Assembly (NCBI RefSeq): GCF_004798865.1
Contig: NW_025336248.1
Location: 3,394,555 to 3,458,554, forward strand
Direction: 5' to 3'
DNA length: 64,000 nt
Source of the DNA: Varanus komodoensis
Taxonomy: Eukaryota; Chordata; Lepidosauria; Squamata; Varanidae
The position numbers and the translations under genes were made by a program. This document shows positions 34,401-49,400 of the stretch, piece by piece; within the stretch, counting starts at the first letter, position 1; the number at the start of each line of letters is the position of its first letter. The notes beneath the pieces are model-generated. The model worked only from the letters and a program-made list of their open reading frames with translations. It did no database searches and had not been told where the DNA came from.

Positions 34401-37400
34401 GCTTCTGCCCCTGTGTTTTTCTTCCCTCTGTCTTTAAAAGGCAAGGCTGTCTCTGTCACTTGGCACGCTGTTCACTTCCATCTGGGAGGCATACCGGAAT
34501 GGCACTATGAGAACAAGATGAGGCTAGGGCAAGCAGAAATTGGTAAACTTTGATGCAACATTGATTTAGAAATGCCTGTAACTTAGAGACAAAATCACCA
34601 TGAGACTAGGTGAGGATGGAGCCTTCTCAAGAAGGAGTTTTTGGCGTCTGTTTGGTCAGAGCCAAGGGGTGCAATATGCCAAGATGTTCTCCTGACGGCA
34701 ACTGATAGAAGCTAAGAGCTTCGCATCTACCTCCTGCTTGCATCCATTGGGCTGGAAGTTTCCCTGTGGACTGTACCTTGTGTGAGTTTGATGAGAGAGG
34801 GTGCCATTTGAATTTTCTGCTCAAGATTTTATGCCCCCATAAAACTCAGGTCAATTGTAGCTTAACAGAAAAGCAAGACTGGAGTTCTTTACACTCAGTT
34901 TGGCCGAAAGTTACAGTGTAACTTGCTTCAGAATAAACACACATTCGCTTGGGGTGTGTAGATAGCAGTGCAGGCCTGCAGCACCCACAGAGGCGTCTTG
35001 CAAGCTGCAGATCAGATTGCATCCCAGAACCGGACTCAGGGAAAGATCTCTGCAGAACACGCCTGCTTAGGCAAACTGACTTTCCGTGAATGGGCATTTT
35101 TGCCATCACGAGGTCGTGCAAAATAAGCCCACTCGCTCACCACATCACAACGTTTTGCAAAAACCGCTCCCTCACCCAAAGCCACAAGACACAGCCCAAA
35201 AAAACACCAGCGCCTGATCACATTACCGAAGGCCTGTGGCTTGCAAAATGGGAGGCAGACCTCCCTGAGGGGCATCCACAGAAGGGAAGCAGAAGCAAAG
35301 GCAGGAAAAGAGAGCAAAGTTAAAATGGGGCACACAGGGGGGAACTTTGAAAAGGCCACAGCCAGGCAGGACTAAGGAGGTTTTACCTCAGAAAAGGCAG
35401 TCAGTGGCATCCTCCTTATTCCTTAAGAAAGCTCTTTTGCCCTCTTTCCCAGCTAGTTATTTGGGTAAGAACAGCCTTATTGGATAGACCAGCATCCAGT
35501 TAAAGCAGCATTGGATAACCCAGTGTTGTGTTTCCAACAGAGGGCAGTTGGATGCCTTTGAGAGTTCACACACTGGGAAGATAAGGCAAAATCCTGCCTG
35601 TTGTCAGCCCATGTCAGGGTGGCCACTGAAACTTGGCTCCCAAAAGAGGAAATGGGTCCCCAAAAATGAGAAGGAGAGGTAGCAATATTGCTTTAATTTT
35701 GACTGAAATTTAGTGCATCCAACCATAGTGGAGAAGACTCTGACCAGGTAATCTGTGTGTCCTGCCCAGGTGCTAACTTTGATGGGTAGCTTCAAGGCCC
35801 CAGAGTGCTTTCTAAAAATCTTAATATTTATATGCTGCCCCATTTCCATAGGGTCTGGGTGGTGTGGTGGCTCATTATCTGGAAGCTGGACTTGGCTTAC
35901 ATAGCCCATCAAATAGAGGACTGTGCTATTTAAGTAGGACACATAGCCACTCTAGTCTTCAGCTGCTATCTAGAGCTCTATTGCCTTAGTCCCATGTGAA
36001 CTGCATTTAGCTATAGTAACTAATGACTGAATTGAGCCTTTTTCCATATGCTTATCTGATCCATTTTAGGAGCTGTCTATGTTAGTGGGGAAATGATGTT
36101 TCCTTTCAGTTGGAGCTAGAGACACTTGAAGTTGGATCCAAAGTTCACTTCCTTTGATGGAAGGAGTCTTCCTCTGTTGGAAAGACCTGGTCCATCAGCG
36201 GAAGACTCTTTCTGTTGGAGGAAGGAAAGATTGTATCAAATCCTTGGATTCCTCACACCACAGCATTCCCTGCATGGTACTATGGTAGCGTGGAAACACC
36301 TTCAGGGGAATCTACCTCAGCCTTCTCCAACCTGCCAAAAGTGGGTTGTCCCCCCCTCCCCCCATTTCCCTGTTTCTCCCTTCACTTCCTCCCTCTGACT
36401 CCTGCACAATGGGCTGCCAAGGAAGGGACAGATTGCTCTTGCCAGCAGTCTGAACTGATTCCTTGCAGGGAACCTTTGAAATTAGGTCTATGCCTGCTCT
36501 TTACCAGGATTTTCCTCAGCAGGAAAAAATTGTGTGTGTGGTGGGAGTTGTCTTATGCATAGCCTTCATTTTGAGATCCCCCCCGCAACATGCAAACATA
36601 TACACAATGAAAAGGGGATAAGCCTGCTATGGCTTGACCCCTAGGATTAGTTAGCATACATTGCAATCCTATATATGGTTACTTAGAAGTAAGCATTATT
36701 GAGTTCAGACAATGTCCAGGATTACACTCTTCTGGAAGTTCACTGAGTATAAAATGTTTGCCTGTGTATTTTCCCCACCTCTGTAGCCATCTGTGACCCA
36801 CCAAAAACTTTACTGGAGAGTTGGGGAAATCCTGAAAAATATAGGGTGAGATTTGAGGAGGGTTTTCCCTCTGTGAATTTGAAGTTCAAAAGTAGAATGG
36901 GTCTTAAGATAAATGAAGCGATTCTTCCCTTCAGCAAGGGGTTGAAGTTTCATAGTTTCACAGATGACTGTGGGAAAAGAAGATTCACAACTTTCCTTCT
37001 GTGAAGCTTCTGAATGTAATTTATCTCAGAATCCAAGGTTTTCTGTTGTTTATTTGCTGCTGTGGAGTGAGTGAATAAATGATAGGAATTAGTAGGAAAT
37101 GGAATGGTTGGATCAGTGGGAAATTACAGGGTTTTTCCAACTCGAAATGGTAATATAACACTGGGAAGGTGGAACAGTAAGTTTTTTGTAGAGTTTGAGC
37201 TCATGTGTTCTTCCTGTAATAATAATTTATATTTTATAAAACCTTTGTTTTGATTGCGTAAAGGGATATACTTTGTAATCACACCCCATTGGCTATGCTA
37301 AGTTCTGTCCTCTACTTCCTCTCTTCAAATCCTGTGTTATCCCTGTTCCAGAATAAAACTTGGAGCAACTGTACCTGAACATTTCCACAAAGTTATGTGC

Positions 37401-40400
37401 CGCAAACACGTACATGACAGGGTCTTGTGGCCATTCCTGACTCTCTGAGTAGTGCATATATCTCCCTCATTCACATACCTACATGGATGCTTAAAAGCAA
37501 ACACTTAACTGTGCACTTCAGAAGTCTGTCAATGACTGTCCCCTTGATTCTACTTTATTGTTTCAACCTGGTTTTACCCTCCAAGCCCTTCATAAGAATG
37601 CCTTCTGTGCTTCTCTGGATAAATTCCATTTGATTTTAGTCCTGGGTTCTCTATTTTGTTTCTCTTTTATCCACGTAACAGGTGAAACTTCAGAGACAGT
37701 TCCTCCTCACTGGGTTTTCTTGCTTCCTGCATGCCATGCTTGGGAATCCCTATCCCAGTCTCCCCTGATTGCTGCCTAGTCCAAGTCTCATCATCCCTGC
37801 TAGCAGGGCCAATGGTTAGAGATAGCGATGTGTAGTCTCCACCACTCCCATTTTCCACAGAACACAAGATGACGTGAGTCAGTGTCTTTGTGCTTTTTAG
37901 TCAAGTGAGAGGGCCCCAGTCCGAGAGGCCTAACCTGCCTTGAGGAGAGTTCATCTTTGCCTTGGGGAGCAACACTGTACTACCAGTGTTGGCTTGAAGA
38001 CAGACAGCAGAATCCCCTAGCTTGATGGCCTGGGTCACCCAAACAAGTCACGCATGCGGCTCCTCCATGTGGCAAGCTCCATGTGTGTGGCCTTCATGGT
38101 GCTGTCCTGCTCCATGGTTTCTGGAGCCCAGGCAAATCACCAAAATTGCTAGCACAGAATTAAGAAAACTCTGGAGTGTTGCACAGCCCGACTTTCTGGT
38201 ATTGAATGGAAAGCCATCATTGACAAGGAGGTTGTATAGATGGCAGTGGCAGCTCGTGCTGGTCTTCTCCCGCTCAGCTGGAACTTCTTTGTGCCTGGCA
38301 CTGGCAGGTTGCACAGCAGTTGAGCCCTAGTGGACTGAGAAGTCTTGCTCAGGGCTAGGCAGGATTGAACCCGTAAGCAATGAGAGTTGGGTTTTGAGTG
38401 GCCCGTCTCTTAGTTGCATGAATCATGCTCAGAGCTCTCTCAGGCCTAGGGAAAACATGTCAGCCTATGGCTTCATCATGCTTCCCTTGTGTTTCGCCTC
38501 ACCAGGAGGGATGGACCGAGCAGGACGCTCCCTGCTGACCGTGGTGCCACAGCCCATTCGGGATGAGCTGCCTCCGAGACAAGAGGTCCTGGTCCGTACC
38601 TTGAGATACCTGCACTCACTTCTCAGGTGAGCTAGCACTGAGCGGGGGGAGACAGCTGCCTCGCACAGCAGACTGGGGAATGTGTCCGCGTCAGCCGTCA
38701 ATCCTTGCCATTCCTCCTAAGCCCTGGCAGTCCTTTCATGTTTCATCTACTTGCTGTTTTCTCAATGCATCACAGATCAGTTACTGAGAGTGCTCTGCAC
38801 CGGCTTTCTAACAAACAAGTGCAACATTTGCTGGGGCCAAAATTATAAGAAGCTGTAGCAGAGGAAGAACACAGGATCTCATTTGCATACTCCTGAAGTT
38901 TTAAAAGGAGGATGCTGAATGCAAAGCATTCACAGGCAGAGTGGGGAGGGGGCTGGGGGGGGGGGAGACAGGCTGGGTTCTGCCCCAAGGGCACTGGGAT
39001 ATGAGGGAAGGAGGCCTGGGGCAAGTGTCCCGCTCATCTGTCCGGCTGGTTTTGTGAGAAGCTTACACTGCATAGCTTGTCCTCAGGGTGGCTTAGTATG
39101 ATGAGTGAATGCAGCTGCAGTCAGCCTGCCTACCTGAGCTAACCATTGTACGTGTGTGAATCACTTTTCCATGAGGCTGATGAAGACTTTCCTGGAAAGA
39201 TCCCCAAAATAAGTGACAGGCAAGCAGGAAATGTTCCTTATGAAAGCTCAACCCTAACAAGCTGCCACAGGAAGCCATTAACAGTCAAATTGGTTTAAAA
39301 TCAGTTCAGCACCTGTTTACATTGGTAATGAATGCTTGTTTAACACAGGGCATAAAAGTGCCTTGGAGCCACACTTAAATGTGGATGTTTTTTCATGAGC
39401 TAGTTTAGCATAATCATTAACGGAACAAGCCCTGAGCTGAAAAAGACCCGATTCCTATCTTGCCATAGCCATGAATTCATTTGGTGGGTTTAGGCAAGTC
39501 TCACATCCAAACCTCCACATTTATAATGTTGAGATGATAATGCTGAGCTAACTTACTGTAAGCTTGATTGAGATGGAATATGTAGAGCCTCTTGAACACT
39601 TGTAAAAATTACCATATGCCTACTCATGCATTAATTATTACTCTTAATAGAAATCCCTGCCCAGATATGCTGTCAATTCTCCATGTCTTAATTAGGGATC
39701 TCTTAACAGTGCATGTTCTTTAGTATTGTATGTGTACCAGAAACCTAAAAGTAGAAAACCAACCAGCATCACTACTGGGAGCAGTGTCTCTCTTGAGTTC
39801 CTTGAAAGGAAAAAAAGAAATGTAACAAAAAGAAATGCAGACATGGATTTATTCTTTCTATCTGCAGAATGGGTACATTTGGGCTTTAAAATGGTATTGC
39901 TTTGAGGATAATAACAGGAAGGTACTAAATAACATGGGAAATAACTGGCCAACTTTTGTAAGCCCTCGCTTTAATGAGCCTAAGCTCAGCTGAGGTAGGA
40001 TTTCCTAATGGTGAGATCAGTTTTACCCCTGTCTCTTCACAAATACTGCAGGCAAGAACTGAAAGTCCTTGGGATGACAGTGCTGATGGACCTGAGCCAG
40101 GTAGATGATTGGGCCCTCCAAGCCCCTGTGCTGCTGCCGGCCTTACGAGCATTCCAGGTATCACCTTGACTCTAGTGGTAAAGCTCTCTCTCCCTCCCCA
40201 TGCCCTAAAGTTTTCCACTCCTGTTCCTTGGTTGGTGGGCTGCTGATGGTCTCCTTATACTGCTGTTTATGGAGAGGTCTATTTTTGTATTTTTTACAAC
40301 AACTACAAGCTGCGGTAATTTGTTGTTGCAATAAACATAACAGATATCACTGGTTTGAAATCTAAAAAATACACAAAAAAGAACATGGTGTTGCTGTGAT

Positions 40401-43400
40401 TATTGTTATTACAATACTGAGAGTGGTAGCCATCTTAGTGTGTTGCAAGAAAACTAAGAATCTTGCAACAACTGAAAGACAAACACATTTGTTCAGCCTT
40501 CAGTATTTGCAGAAAGCAGAATTAAAAGTGTCCTCATCTGGTCCTCCTGCCCTCCTCGTTATTCAAATCAGCCACCCTGAAGCAACAGCCTTTATTTTGT
40601 AGGAGGGTTCCCCGCCTCCCATTAGTCAGCTGTTGGTGATCTTACCCCCGGACGATCGATTTGTGCCCCACGAAGAGGAACTGGTCTTGGAACCTACTGC
40701 GGTAAGTCCTCTCAGCGCTGGCACAGAAGGCCATTTGTTGGAAGGGTAGAGATAAATGGGACACAGTACATTTGTGGAGAGAGAAAAAGTCATAATGAGC
40801 TCTGTAAAAGGCCACCTGTTATGGCAACAAAAGCTGCTTGCATTCAACCTTTGGTCCACCTATCCCAATCCTGTTAGCAGTGCCTGGCTACAGCCCTGCG
40901 GGTTTCCAGGAGGGATTCCTTCCTGGCCTAACCCAGAGATGCCAGAAATTGAGCTTCAGCACTTCTGCATGCAAAACAGACGTTCAGCCACTCCCCTGCT
41001 CCTCTGTGTTCAGAACCAGGACATGGCTACCTATAGAAAAATTCCAACCAGGTCGCATGCATTTACACCTAAAGCTTTCCTTTGACTTATCCCAAGAGTT
41101 CCATCCAGCAGAGAAATGCAACACTACAGAATCCTGCCCTGATAATGAAGAAAATAAATATGCCCTGAACTTCTGCACAGTTCGGTGATGTGCTGTGATG
41201 CTTTTCCTGCTTGGTGATGTGTGCTTAAGGTGGCTAAGAAGTGAGAGAGACGATATGGTCATATTAAATTCCATTGGGAGGATTTAGGTAGCCATGAAGC
41301 TCATGGACCTACCGCGCAAGGTGGCTGCAAGGATAAAAATTGCTGGGGAGAGAACATAGATGCTGCACTATGCTCCTTGGAGGAAGAGGGTAGGCCAAGC
41401 AGGCAGTAAATAAATCTCAAAGAAGTGTGAATAGCTACCACAGTTTTCTGCACAGAGGGGGCAGAAAGAGACACTGTAATTTTTTCTTAGCCAAAATGAA
41501 TAGTCCATTGTGTCTGTCTGCCCTTCCATGTTACTGAGGGCCAAAACAGACATTACAGTATTTTGTAGATGAAGTACCCTGACATGGATTGGGATCCTAG
41601 TGTGTGGGTAGGGGGACCTAAACCCTCCCTCTTTGCTATGGGCACGATCGGAATCACAGACTCTCCACCTGCAGTTTCCAGTGCAAACAGTGATCCATTT
41701 TGCTAAGGCCTGCTTGGAACTGGGTATAAGTGGTGCTTTGGGACAATTATGAACACAGCAGAATCCCCTTTAATGCCAGTCTGGGCCTAAAGTTAACCTC
41801 TGGTTCGTGGTTGGGGTTTGAGGGGGCGGGGTGGGGAATGGGTCAGGAACTGGGAACAGCCATTGTTTCAAGGAGTGGAGACCCTGGCACAGCTTGCATT
41901 CAATGTGGTCTCCTTGTCCTGTAGGAAGTGCAGCTTCTCCCGCTTTCAGAACTGCCCCATCACATAGCCGCAGAACAGCTGACTCCAGCACTCGGGGGGA
42001 CCCTGCACTACTCGCCATCCAAATGGGTTGGGGAACACCAGGTAAGAAAACCTAGCATGAAATATATGTTACATTGCCCCAGAGAGTTTACCTTAAGAAC
42101 CAGTCTGACCTTTTTCTAGCCTTGCCCTGACCTCCTGGCTAGATTTATTTATTTATTTATTTATTTAAACATTTTTATGCCGCCCCATTCGCCGAAGCCT
42201 CGGGGCGGCTTACAACAATAATGTAGTGAATGTCTTTGTCCACTGCCTTTCCACTGCAGCAGGGTGAGCAACACATAGTCCGCAGGCCACACGCAGCCCT
42301 CATCACAGCTTCCTGTTGCTCGCTGAGACCTGTGGCCGTAAGCAACCATTTCCTAGTATGCCTTCAAACCAGCAGCGAACTGCTGTGAAACACAAGAACG
42401 GCTACATTTTGGCTTTAGCTGTGGTATTCCATAGCAGTTTGCTGATGAAAACCAGTGGCAAAATATTTTTTCCTCATGAGAGAAGGGCATGGAGGAGCAC
42501 AGCCTACTGGGAGGGGAATGGTTCCCCAGTCTCCTTGCCCACTCCTGTCCTAAAGACTTTAAATATATCTCTCATACTCCCCACCCCAACTGCATTTGGT
42601 TCTTGCGCAAACTCAGATGAGCCCATATGGCACTGCAACCACAGATACTGTTAACAAGTCAGTGGCTGCCTTCACACAACATGGCAACAACCTTGCATGA
42701 TTACCATGCTTTTTCACCATGATCTTCCTGACTGATAATCAAGTAGTTTCTACTACATCATGGTTTCCATCTTCCCTGCTAGGTTCTCCCACTGCTGGCA
42801 CGTATTTCATCAGCCACCAAATCCCAAGGTTCATCCCTCCCTGCCTATGTCCCCCACCTCTTCCTCATTGGTCCACACATAGAGGCAGGGTGGCTGGAGC
42901 AGCTTCTGCAGTTACCACTCTTCTGTGGTGGTTGCATACCAGCACTGTGGAAACTGATCCTAGGTTCAGACAACACAACAAGCCCTGGTGTTTCGGCGAA
43001 ACCATGGAACAAGCCATTGTTTCTTATAGTGGTCTCTAAAGACCAAACTTACCATGTTGGAATACCATGACTGGGTTTGGACAGCAAGACAGAGCAACAG
43101 TGGAGAAAACCCCCATGAATCCAGCCACTGTGAATATGAGGCACTGCTAAGAGACCTTCATGTACATTCTAGCTCTGTAGTGATGGTCACCTCTTGCTCT
43201 CTCTTTCTCTTTCTGAACAGGCTCTTGATCAACTGCAGACACTCTGCCATCGTGTTCTACAGGCTGTTTGTGAAGTCAGTGCCCACCTCAAGGCGGTGAA
43301 AACAGCATCAAGTCAGGAGGTAAACACACTTGACATTTCTCCAGAAGTGATGTGGGCGGACTGTATAATTCTGTAACTGGTAGCTCATGCAAAAGCACAT

Positions 43401-46400
43401 GCTACAATTTTGCTCCGTCAATTATTTGGAGAAAATAACTCTTGCTTCATGCTCATTCCTCTGTTGCGTTTTTCTGAATCAAACAGTCATAGTGAAGAAT
43501 AGAGGCCCTGATAATTTGGGGGTTTGGATTTGCATCTGCTTTTCTCTTGGAATAACTTTGAATAAGGATTGTTTCCCTGTTTTGTTAAATTAAATAACCA
43601 GATAGCATCTGTTATAGGTCAGTTCAATGAAAGATTTCACCAAGGATTGCCCATCATCCAGTGTACATAAGCACACCACCTCTGATACTGGACCTTGTAT
43701 GAAAAGTTGTTTCTTCTGCTACCTGAGCTGGACCAGATAAAAAATGTGAAGGGGAGCAAGAAATCAATTACTTTTATGATGCTCAATACTATAGTTTATG
43801 GACTCCGGCATTTATTTGATTCTTTTTATGGTTGCTATTACCTATTATGGAAAACAGAGTGGAAGAGAACTGTATAAGCTGTCTTGGGTTCCCTGCAAAT
43901 ATAGTGGGATGTATGTAAATGGAATGTAATAACAATAATAGTAATATGGGCTTCACAAAAGAGAGGTGACATTGCTTTGTATAGTTATTTGATTTTCTCT
44001 GTGACTGGCCGAAAGACTAAAGTATGCAGATGAATGTGAGCAAATGAGAACAATAAGCAATGTAACATGTAGCCATTGCAGAATTCAAGCTGCCTGTTGT
44101 TGCTGAATTGGGATGAGGGTGAATTGGATGTCTTGCTTTTGTTTTGCTTTTTACAGGAGGCATACAACTCCAGTTAACTTGTTCCAGGGCTTGTGCTGTT
44201 GCAGTCAGCATTGTTGGAAAGCATTTGCTATATAGCCATGCCTCTCTGTTGTTGAGGGCAGCCTTCCTGGGCTGTTTGCCTTATCCTGCCCCCTTTGCTC
44301 TGTCATCTAATCATTGCAGGAACTGTCAGCACAAATCACCTTGCACCAAAAGACCATGCAAAAACTACTCTCAGAACCATGCCTCTTGGAGCTGCAGCGT
44401 CGGGGAGGGTCCTTGCTTGCACGACTGCCTTCCTTGGGGCCCTGCAGGTAAGGATTGGGGCTCAGGCACCGTACAGCAAGTTCTCTTCGTCCTCCCTGTT
44501 TACTTACTACTTCAACATTTTAGAGGAAGCAGTGCTGCTGCTTCTCAGTGAAGTTATATAAAACAAGACCAGCACTTGCTGATTTTTTAAAACTTGCACA
44601 GTACGCTTAAGTGTTGTTCAGCTGAATGTCTTGAATCACTTCTTCAGGGTAAAGCACTGATGTGTCTGAAGGGGATGCTTCAAAGATGCCGAGTTAGAGG
44701 GCCATAAGGCAGATTGGTGACTTGCCATTCCGGTGTAAAGGATCTCCATGCTTGTGTGCAGCACGGCACTGTTGCAACTATCCCGCTGTTCCTCCAAGCA
44801 GCTCAGGGCAGTGTGTGTGATGTTCCCTTCCTCACTGCTATGGTGCCGTCCTCACAACAGTCCTGCCAGATAGCTTAGGTTGAGAGAGCAGCTGATTCAA
44901 GGGGACCTTCATAGCTGAATGGACACTTAAACCCTGATCTTTGTCTGACTTGCGAGCCAACACAGCTCTGAAACATTTTTTCAGATGTATATGGGAAAAT
45001 CATGGAAGCAATTTGGAATGGAAAAGCATGTTAAAAGTTAAGCAGGCCCTTCTTATCCTTTCTTTTCTCCTCCCCCTCCTCCACCTTGTTTCTCAGCTTG
45101 AAAAATTGCTTTTCTTACAAGAAAGTATTTACTGAAGTGTCTTTGGATGCATTTGCATGTAACCTCCAGTTTGGCCCTAAGGCACAAGGGTGGAAAGCAG
45201 AGAGGCAGCAGACTTTTGATTGAATTTATGCAATAAAATGACTTGGGGAAGCCTTTTAACTGTCAGAATCATAGTCTTCTCCTTGTTCCTGCTATACAGA
45301 TAAAATATATATTAAAAATAATAATTCTGGATAGACACTCATCCAAACTTTTCTTAAAACACTCCCAAACAAGAAGAATTATGTTGCATATTTGGATTCT
45401 AAGGACTCTCGATCCTATCATGGGAAGGGAACCTCCTGCCAAGATATCTCATCTACTTGGTGGAGTCACCTTGGATTCCTCCAGGCCTCTTGGAGGCATC
45501 CATGCTGGAGCAAGGATTTCCTTGTTTGTGCTTTCTCTTGCAGAGATGCTGGAGGCGGGGGATTCAAGACTGCCCAGGGGGATTGATTTCTGCTCTTTCC
45601 AGCACTGGCTCTTTCCCTGCACTGGAAGAGGCACAGAACTCCATGCCTCTCTCAGAAAAATAGCCCAGGGCAGAATAAAGATGGCCCTGCTCCCTGACCA
45701 CATCAGGCCTATGGAGGCTCTGGGGGAGGGAAATTTGTTCCCCCCCCTCAAAGCAGGCTTCTTCCACCCACCCACATTATATCCATGTTATATAAGATGG
45801 CCACGGGGAAGTCATGGTGGTCTGGAGATGCCCATAAGTTCACTGCAACTGACTTGGCCCTCGCCAGCATCACCCTGGGCCATGGGAGGTGCATGGGTAG
45901 AGCTGCCCCCAGGTGATCTGGTGGTTTTCTTCCTCCAGTACAGAGGCTGTGGCTGCCACCAGGCTCTATCAGGAGGTGGACGAGGCTCTGCACGGGCTTG
46001 TCCAGCTCAGCAACCAGCGCCTGGAGGTGTTGCAGCAGGAGCGGGAGAACGCACAGGTAATTCCTAAGGTGCCCTCCTATGTTTTGGTAAGGGAAGCCGG
46101 AGACTTAGTGGTCCAGGCAGGTGTGGCACCAGTGAGCCTGTAGTTAAATTTTCCCCTTTACTTGTCAGTTTTAGAAACTGAGCAGAGCGTAGGCCCTGCC
46201 TCTGATGCTGCTCCCCAGTGTGGGAGGGAAAATAAGTGAAAAAAGAAGCCACAAGAAACCAAGGGGGTATTTGGCATAGGATGTGAGAGGCAGGCGGTGG
46301 GCCGAAACACATTTCTTATTGGTAATATGCATTCCAGAGGGATGGTTTTTGGAAGTCTTGATGCTGCAGCTGTGCAGGGCAAATGGGGCTGCACAGATCA

Positions 46401-49400
46401 GGGTGCCAGGAAGCCTCATTTTTCTTAGGGTGCAAAAGCAGTAACCTGGAGGAGGGCAGCCCTGAGAATGCTGGGGCAAAAGCAACAGAGGGGTAGGCAG
46501 GAAGCCGGTAGGCAGGCAGGTGCACATACCTAACAAAATACCTTGGTGGTGGTTTTCATGCATGGCATATGAGGATCTGTCCTTGTTGAATTTCTCCTCT
46601 CACGTGAGGAGCTGAAGACTTCAGCAGACCTGAAAGATGAGGGTGGAATGGGTGCAAAGGCTGCAGGAGGCTGTGGGACCCACTGAGTACATCCTCCAGG
46701 GATTCTTGCCCTCCTCCCCACATAGGTCCAGCGGCAAACCACTGGTGGCATCAGTGTGGAAGAGAAGAGGCCAGCTGAGGGGCTGGCTGAGGGGGCGTCC
46801 CTGGAGAGGACAGCGTTACAGAGCCCGAAGTGCCAAGGGAAGACGCAGGCTGTGCCCGAAACTGGATCGGCCCCGCGGCCCCGGGCCTGCAGCATCAGTG
46901 CCTCCTCCTCACCCAAGCACAGCTGGGGCCTGGGGACCAGGTTTGGCTCCTCTTGCAGCCTGACCTCTCTCTTCCAGCCCCACTCCAGCCCCAAGGCCTC
47001 CCCTTGCTGCTCCCCCACGCAACGCAGTGCCCTGGATGGTGGCAAGAAGAGGCCAGGCGCTCCAGCCAGCCCTAAGACCCCCCTGTCTCCTGCCTCCCCC
47101 CTGGCGCTGCGGGCCTTGAGTGACCCAGGCCGCCCCAGTGTGCACATCCGGGGCCTGGAGGTGAGCAGCCGCGAGCTGGCCGATCGGAGCTGTTCTCCCC
47201 GCGAGCACGTGCTGCTGGGTCGGAGTGGGACTCATGTGGCTGAAGCACCCTGGGGGGCCACACCCCGCACGGAAAGAAGGCGGTGCCTTGGGTGAGTAGG
47301 GGAGGAGGGCTTCCGTGGCTATTCTGTGCTCTGTTGCTACTCAGGGATGTTGTGCAAAGGGTGGACAGGGTGGGAGTCTGTCCAATTCTAGATTCCAGCT
47401 TCTAAGAACCCAGCTCTGTAAGCTGGGCCAGTCAGAGGTATTTCCAGAACTTATGGAAGAAAATCGAAATGGTTATTTCCCTTGCTCATCAGCCTGGGGC
47501 GTGAACCAACCGGATGTTCTCCTTTGAAAGCCCCCTTAATGTGCCTGTGAATGGCACAAGAATGGCTTTGTTCGCTTCTATAACTCCGGCACAAGAGTTC
47601 TTGATGGTGCGCTGCACCTTGTGGGTCTGGCCCACCCGCCTTCCTTTCTCTCTGTGATATCCAAACTCTGCTAGCCAGTCCTGCCTTGCCAAACTTGGGA
47701 CCCTCCAGATGTCTTGAACCGCATCTCCCATCATCCCCCAGCCAGCAAGGCCATACTGCAGCCTTCTCCAGCTTGGTGTCCCTAAGGGAATTCTAGGCTA
47801 ACTTATCTGGAGGGTGTCCGGATGGGGACGGCTCAGGGCCCTCTGCTGCCAGGGGCATTGCACCCTGCATTCCATACTTTGCCGGGTTCTTTTGTCCCAC
47901 TCCAGAGCATCCAGGCAGGGCTGAGTGACTTGCATTGGCATCATTCATCCACATACCCCTTTCTTCCCAGGGTCCAGCAGCAGCTTCTGGCTGAGCTTCT
48001 GGAGTGTGAGCGAGAGTACGTGGGCGCCCTAGCCCAGCCCCTCTCCCTGTCCCGTGAGCCTGGGGGACAGGCCTGGCCAGCCGAGCTGAGATGCCTGGGC
48101 AGTGCTCTCCGGGCCACGCGGGACCAGTTGCTGGCCTTCCACACCAGCTGCTTCCTCATCGAGTTGGAGGGATGCATGAACCACCCATCACGTGCTGGAA
48201 GCTGCTTCCTGCGTCACGTGAGTGATCCCCTGGATGCACAGCTCATATCAGTTTGCCTTACTGCATGCTGCTGCCCATTACCAGATACCCAGTGAGCCCC
48301 CTTCCTTTCCTCTTGTCTGTTGACAAAGCATCCTTCACCACAAGGTTCTGTTTGTCTCTCTGACTTAGCCCTCAAAGGCAATGTACAGTGCCCCAAAATA
48401 TATAGGTAAAGTGATAAGGGCAGAGAGAGTACCTCTGGGCATGTGCAGAATGCCCTTTTGCCCCTGATTCTCTATAGCCATATTTGCACATCTGACAAGG
48501 ATAGGTAAGGATTTGTAAGGAAGAGAGCGAGGGTCCCATGCAGTCCTCTCCCCGGCACCAGTCCGTTTAGAAACAAGTCCTGCCTCTCTCTCTCTTCCCG
48601 GATGCGGCACTCGCACTCTCAGCCTGTGCCACCCTTCTTCTTGACCAGTGCGTGTGCAAGCAACCCGTTGGTTATTTGCTCCCCCCAGAGGTAGCTGCTG
48701 GAATTTCCCTCAAGCTAGTGTGTTCTAATCCCACCTTTCAACAGGGCAACAGGTAGTAAATTGCCTGTGGGAGGTACGTATTCCCAGTCTGCAGTGAATC
48801 AGCAGGACAGATGACAAACACCCCAGGGTAAAACAGCTGGTGTAGAATCCCACAGCACACAGAGGTCTCTGCCCTCCGTGGTACTTCCAGAAGGGGCTTT
48901 TATGGCACTGTTCCCGGCTCCTCGCAGAATTTTACAGACGGTCCAGATGTCTCCCTTTGTAGCCCTGCCATGCTTTCCTACCGCTTCTTCCACCTTTTCT
49001 CTCGTACCAAAGAATCTTTTAAAGAAGGGCAGCTGCAGAGCACTGTTTGGTCATTAAAACTAGGAGCCCTGGGTCTGGAAGTAGCCTGCATTATGCAATT
49101 AAAACTGTCTGGTTCCAGGTTAGGGGTGGAGTGCAGAGCACATGGTGGAGAGAGGGGGTGGAGCAGAGCCACAAAGCTGTGCATGTTTAGACAGAAAAAC
49201 ATCTGACATGTATGGGATTGATCTCACCCGTAGCCAAATAGATTTAGTCACCTAAGCTATATGGTTGATACAAACACACACACTACACTAAGGAGGGAGG
49301 AATTGTTTTTAAAAAGCAAAAATACAAAACTGTCTGATTTTTTTTCTGACCAGTTAGCATGTTTGTCTTTGTGTGCAAACACCCCCTTTGCAGCCAAAAT

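Noticed and set aside
45243-46067. A 274-codon plus-strand frame overlapping ARHGEF40 exon 10
   Set aside because: It is in a different frame from the phase-consistent exon 10 and has no family similarity.
46637-46705. A frame [18 protein letters not shown] resembling part of a missing spectrin-like exon
   Set aside because: There is an in-frame stop just upstream, no usable acceptor and no donor; the likeness is weak, so at most it is a relic.
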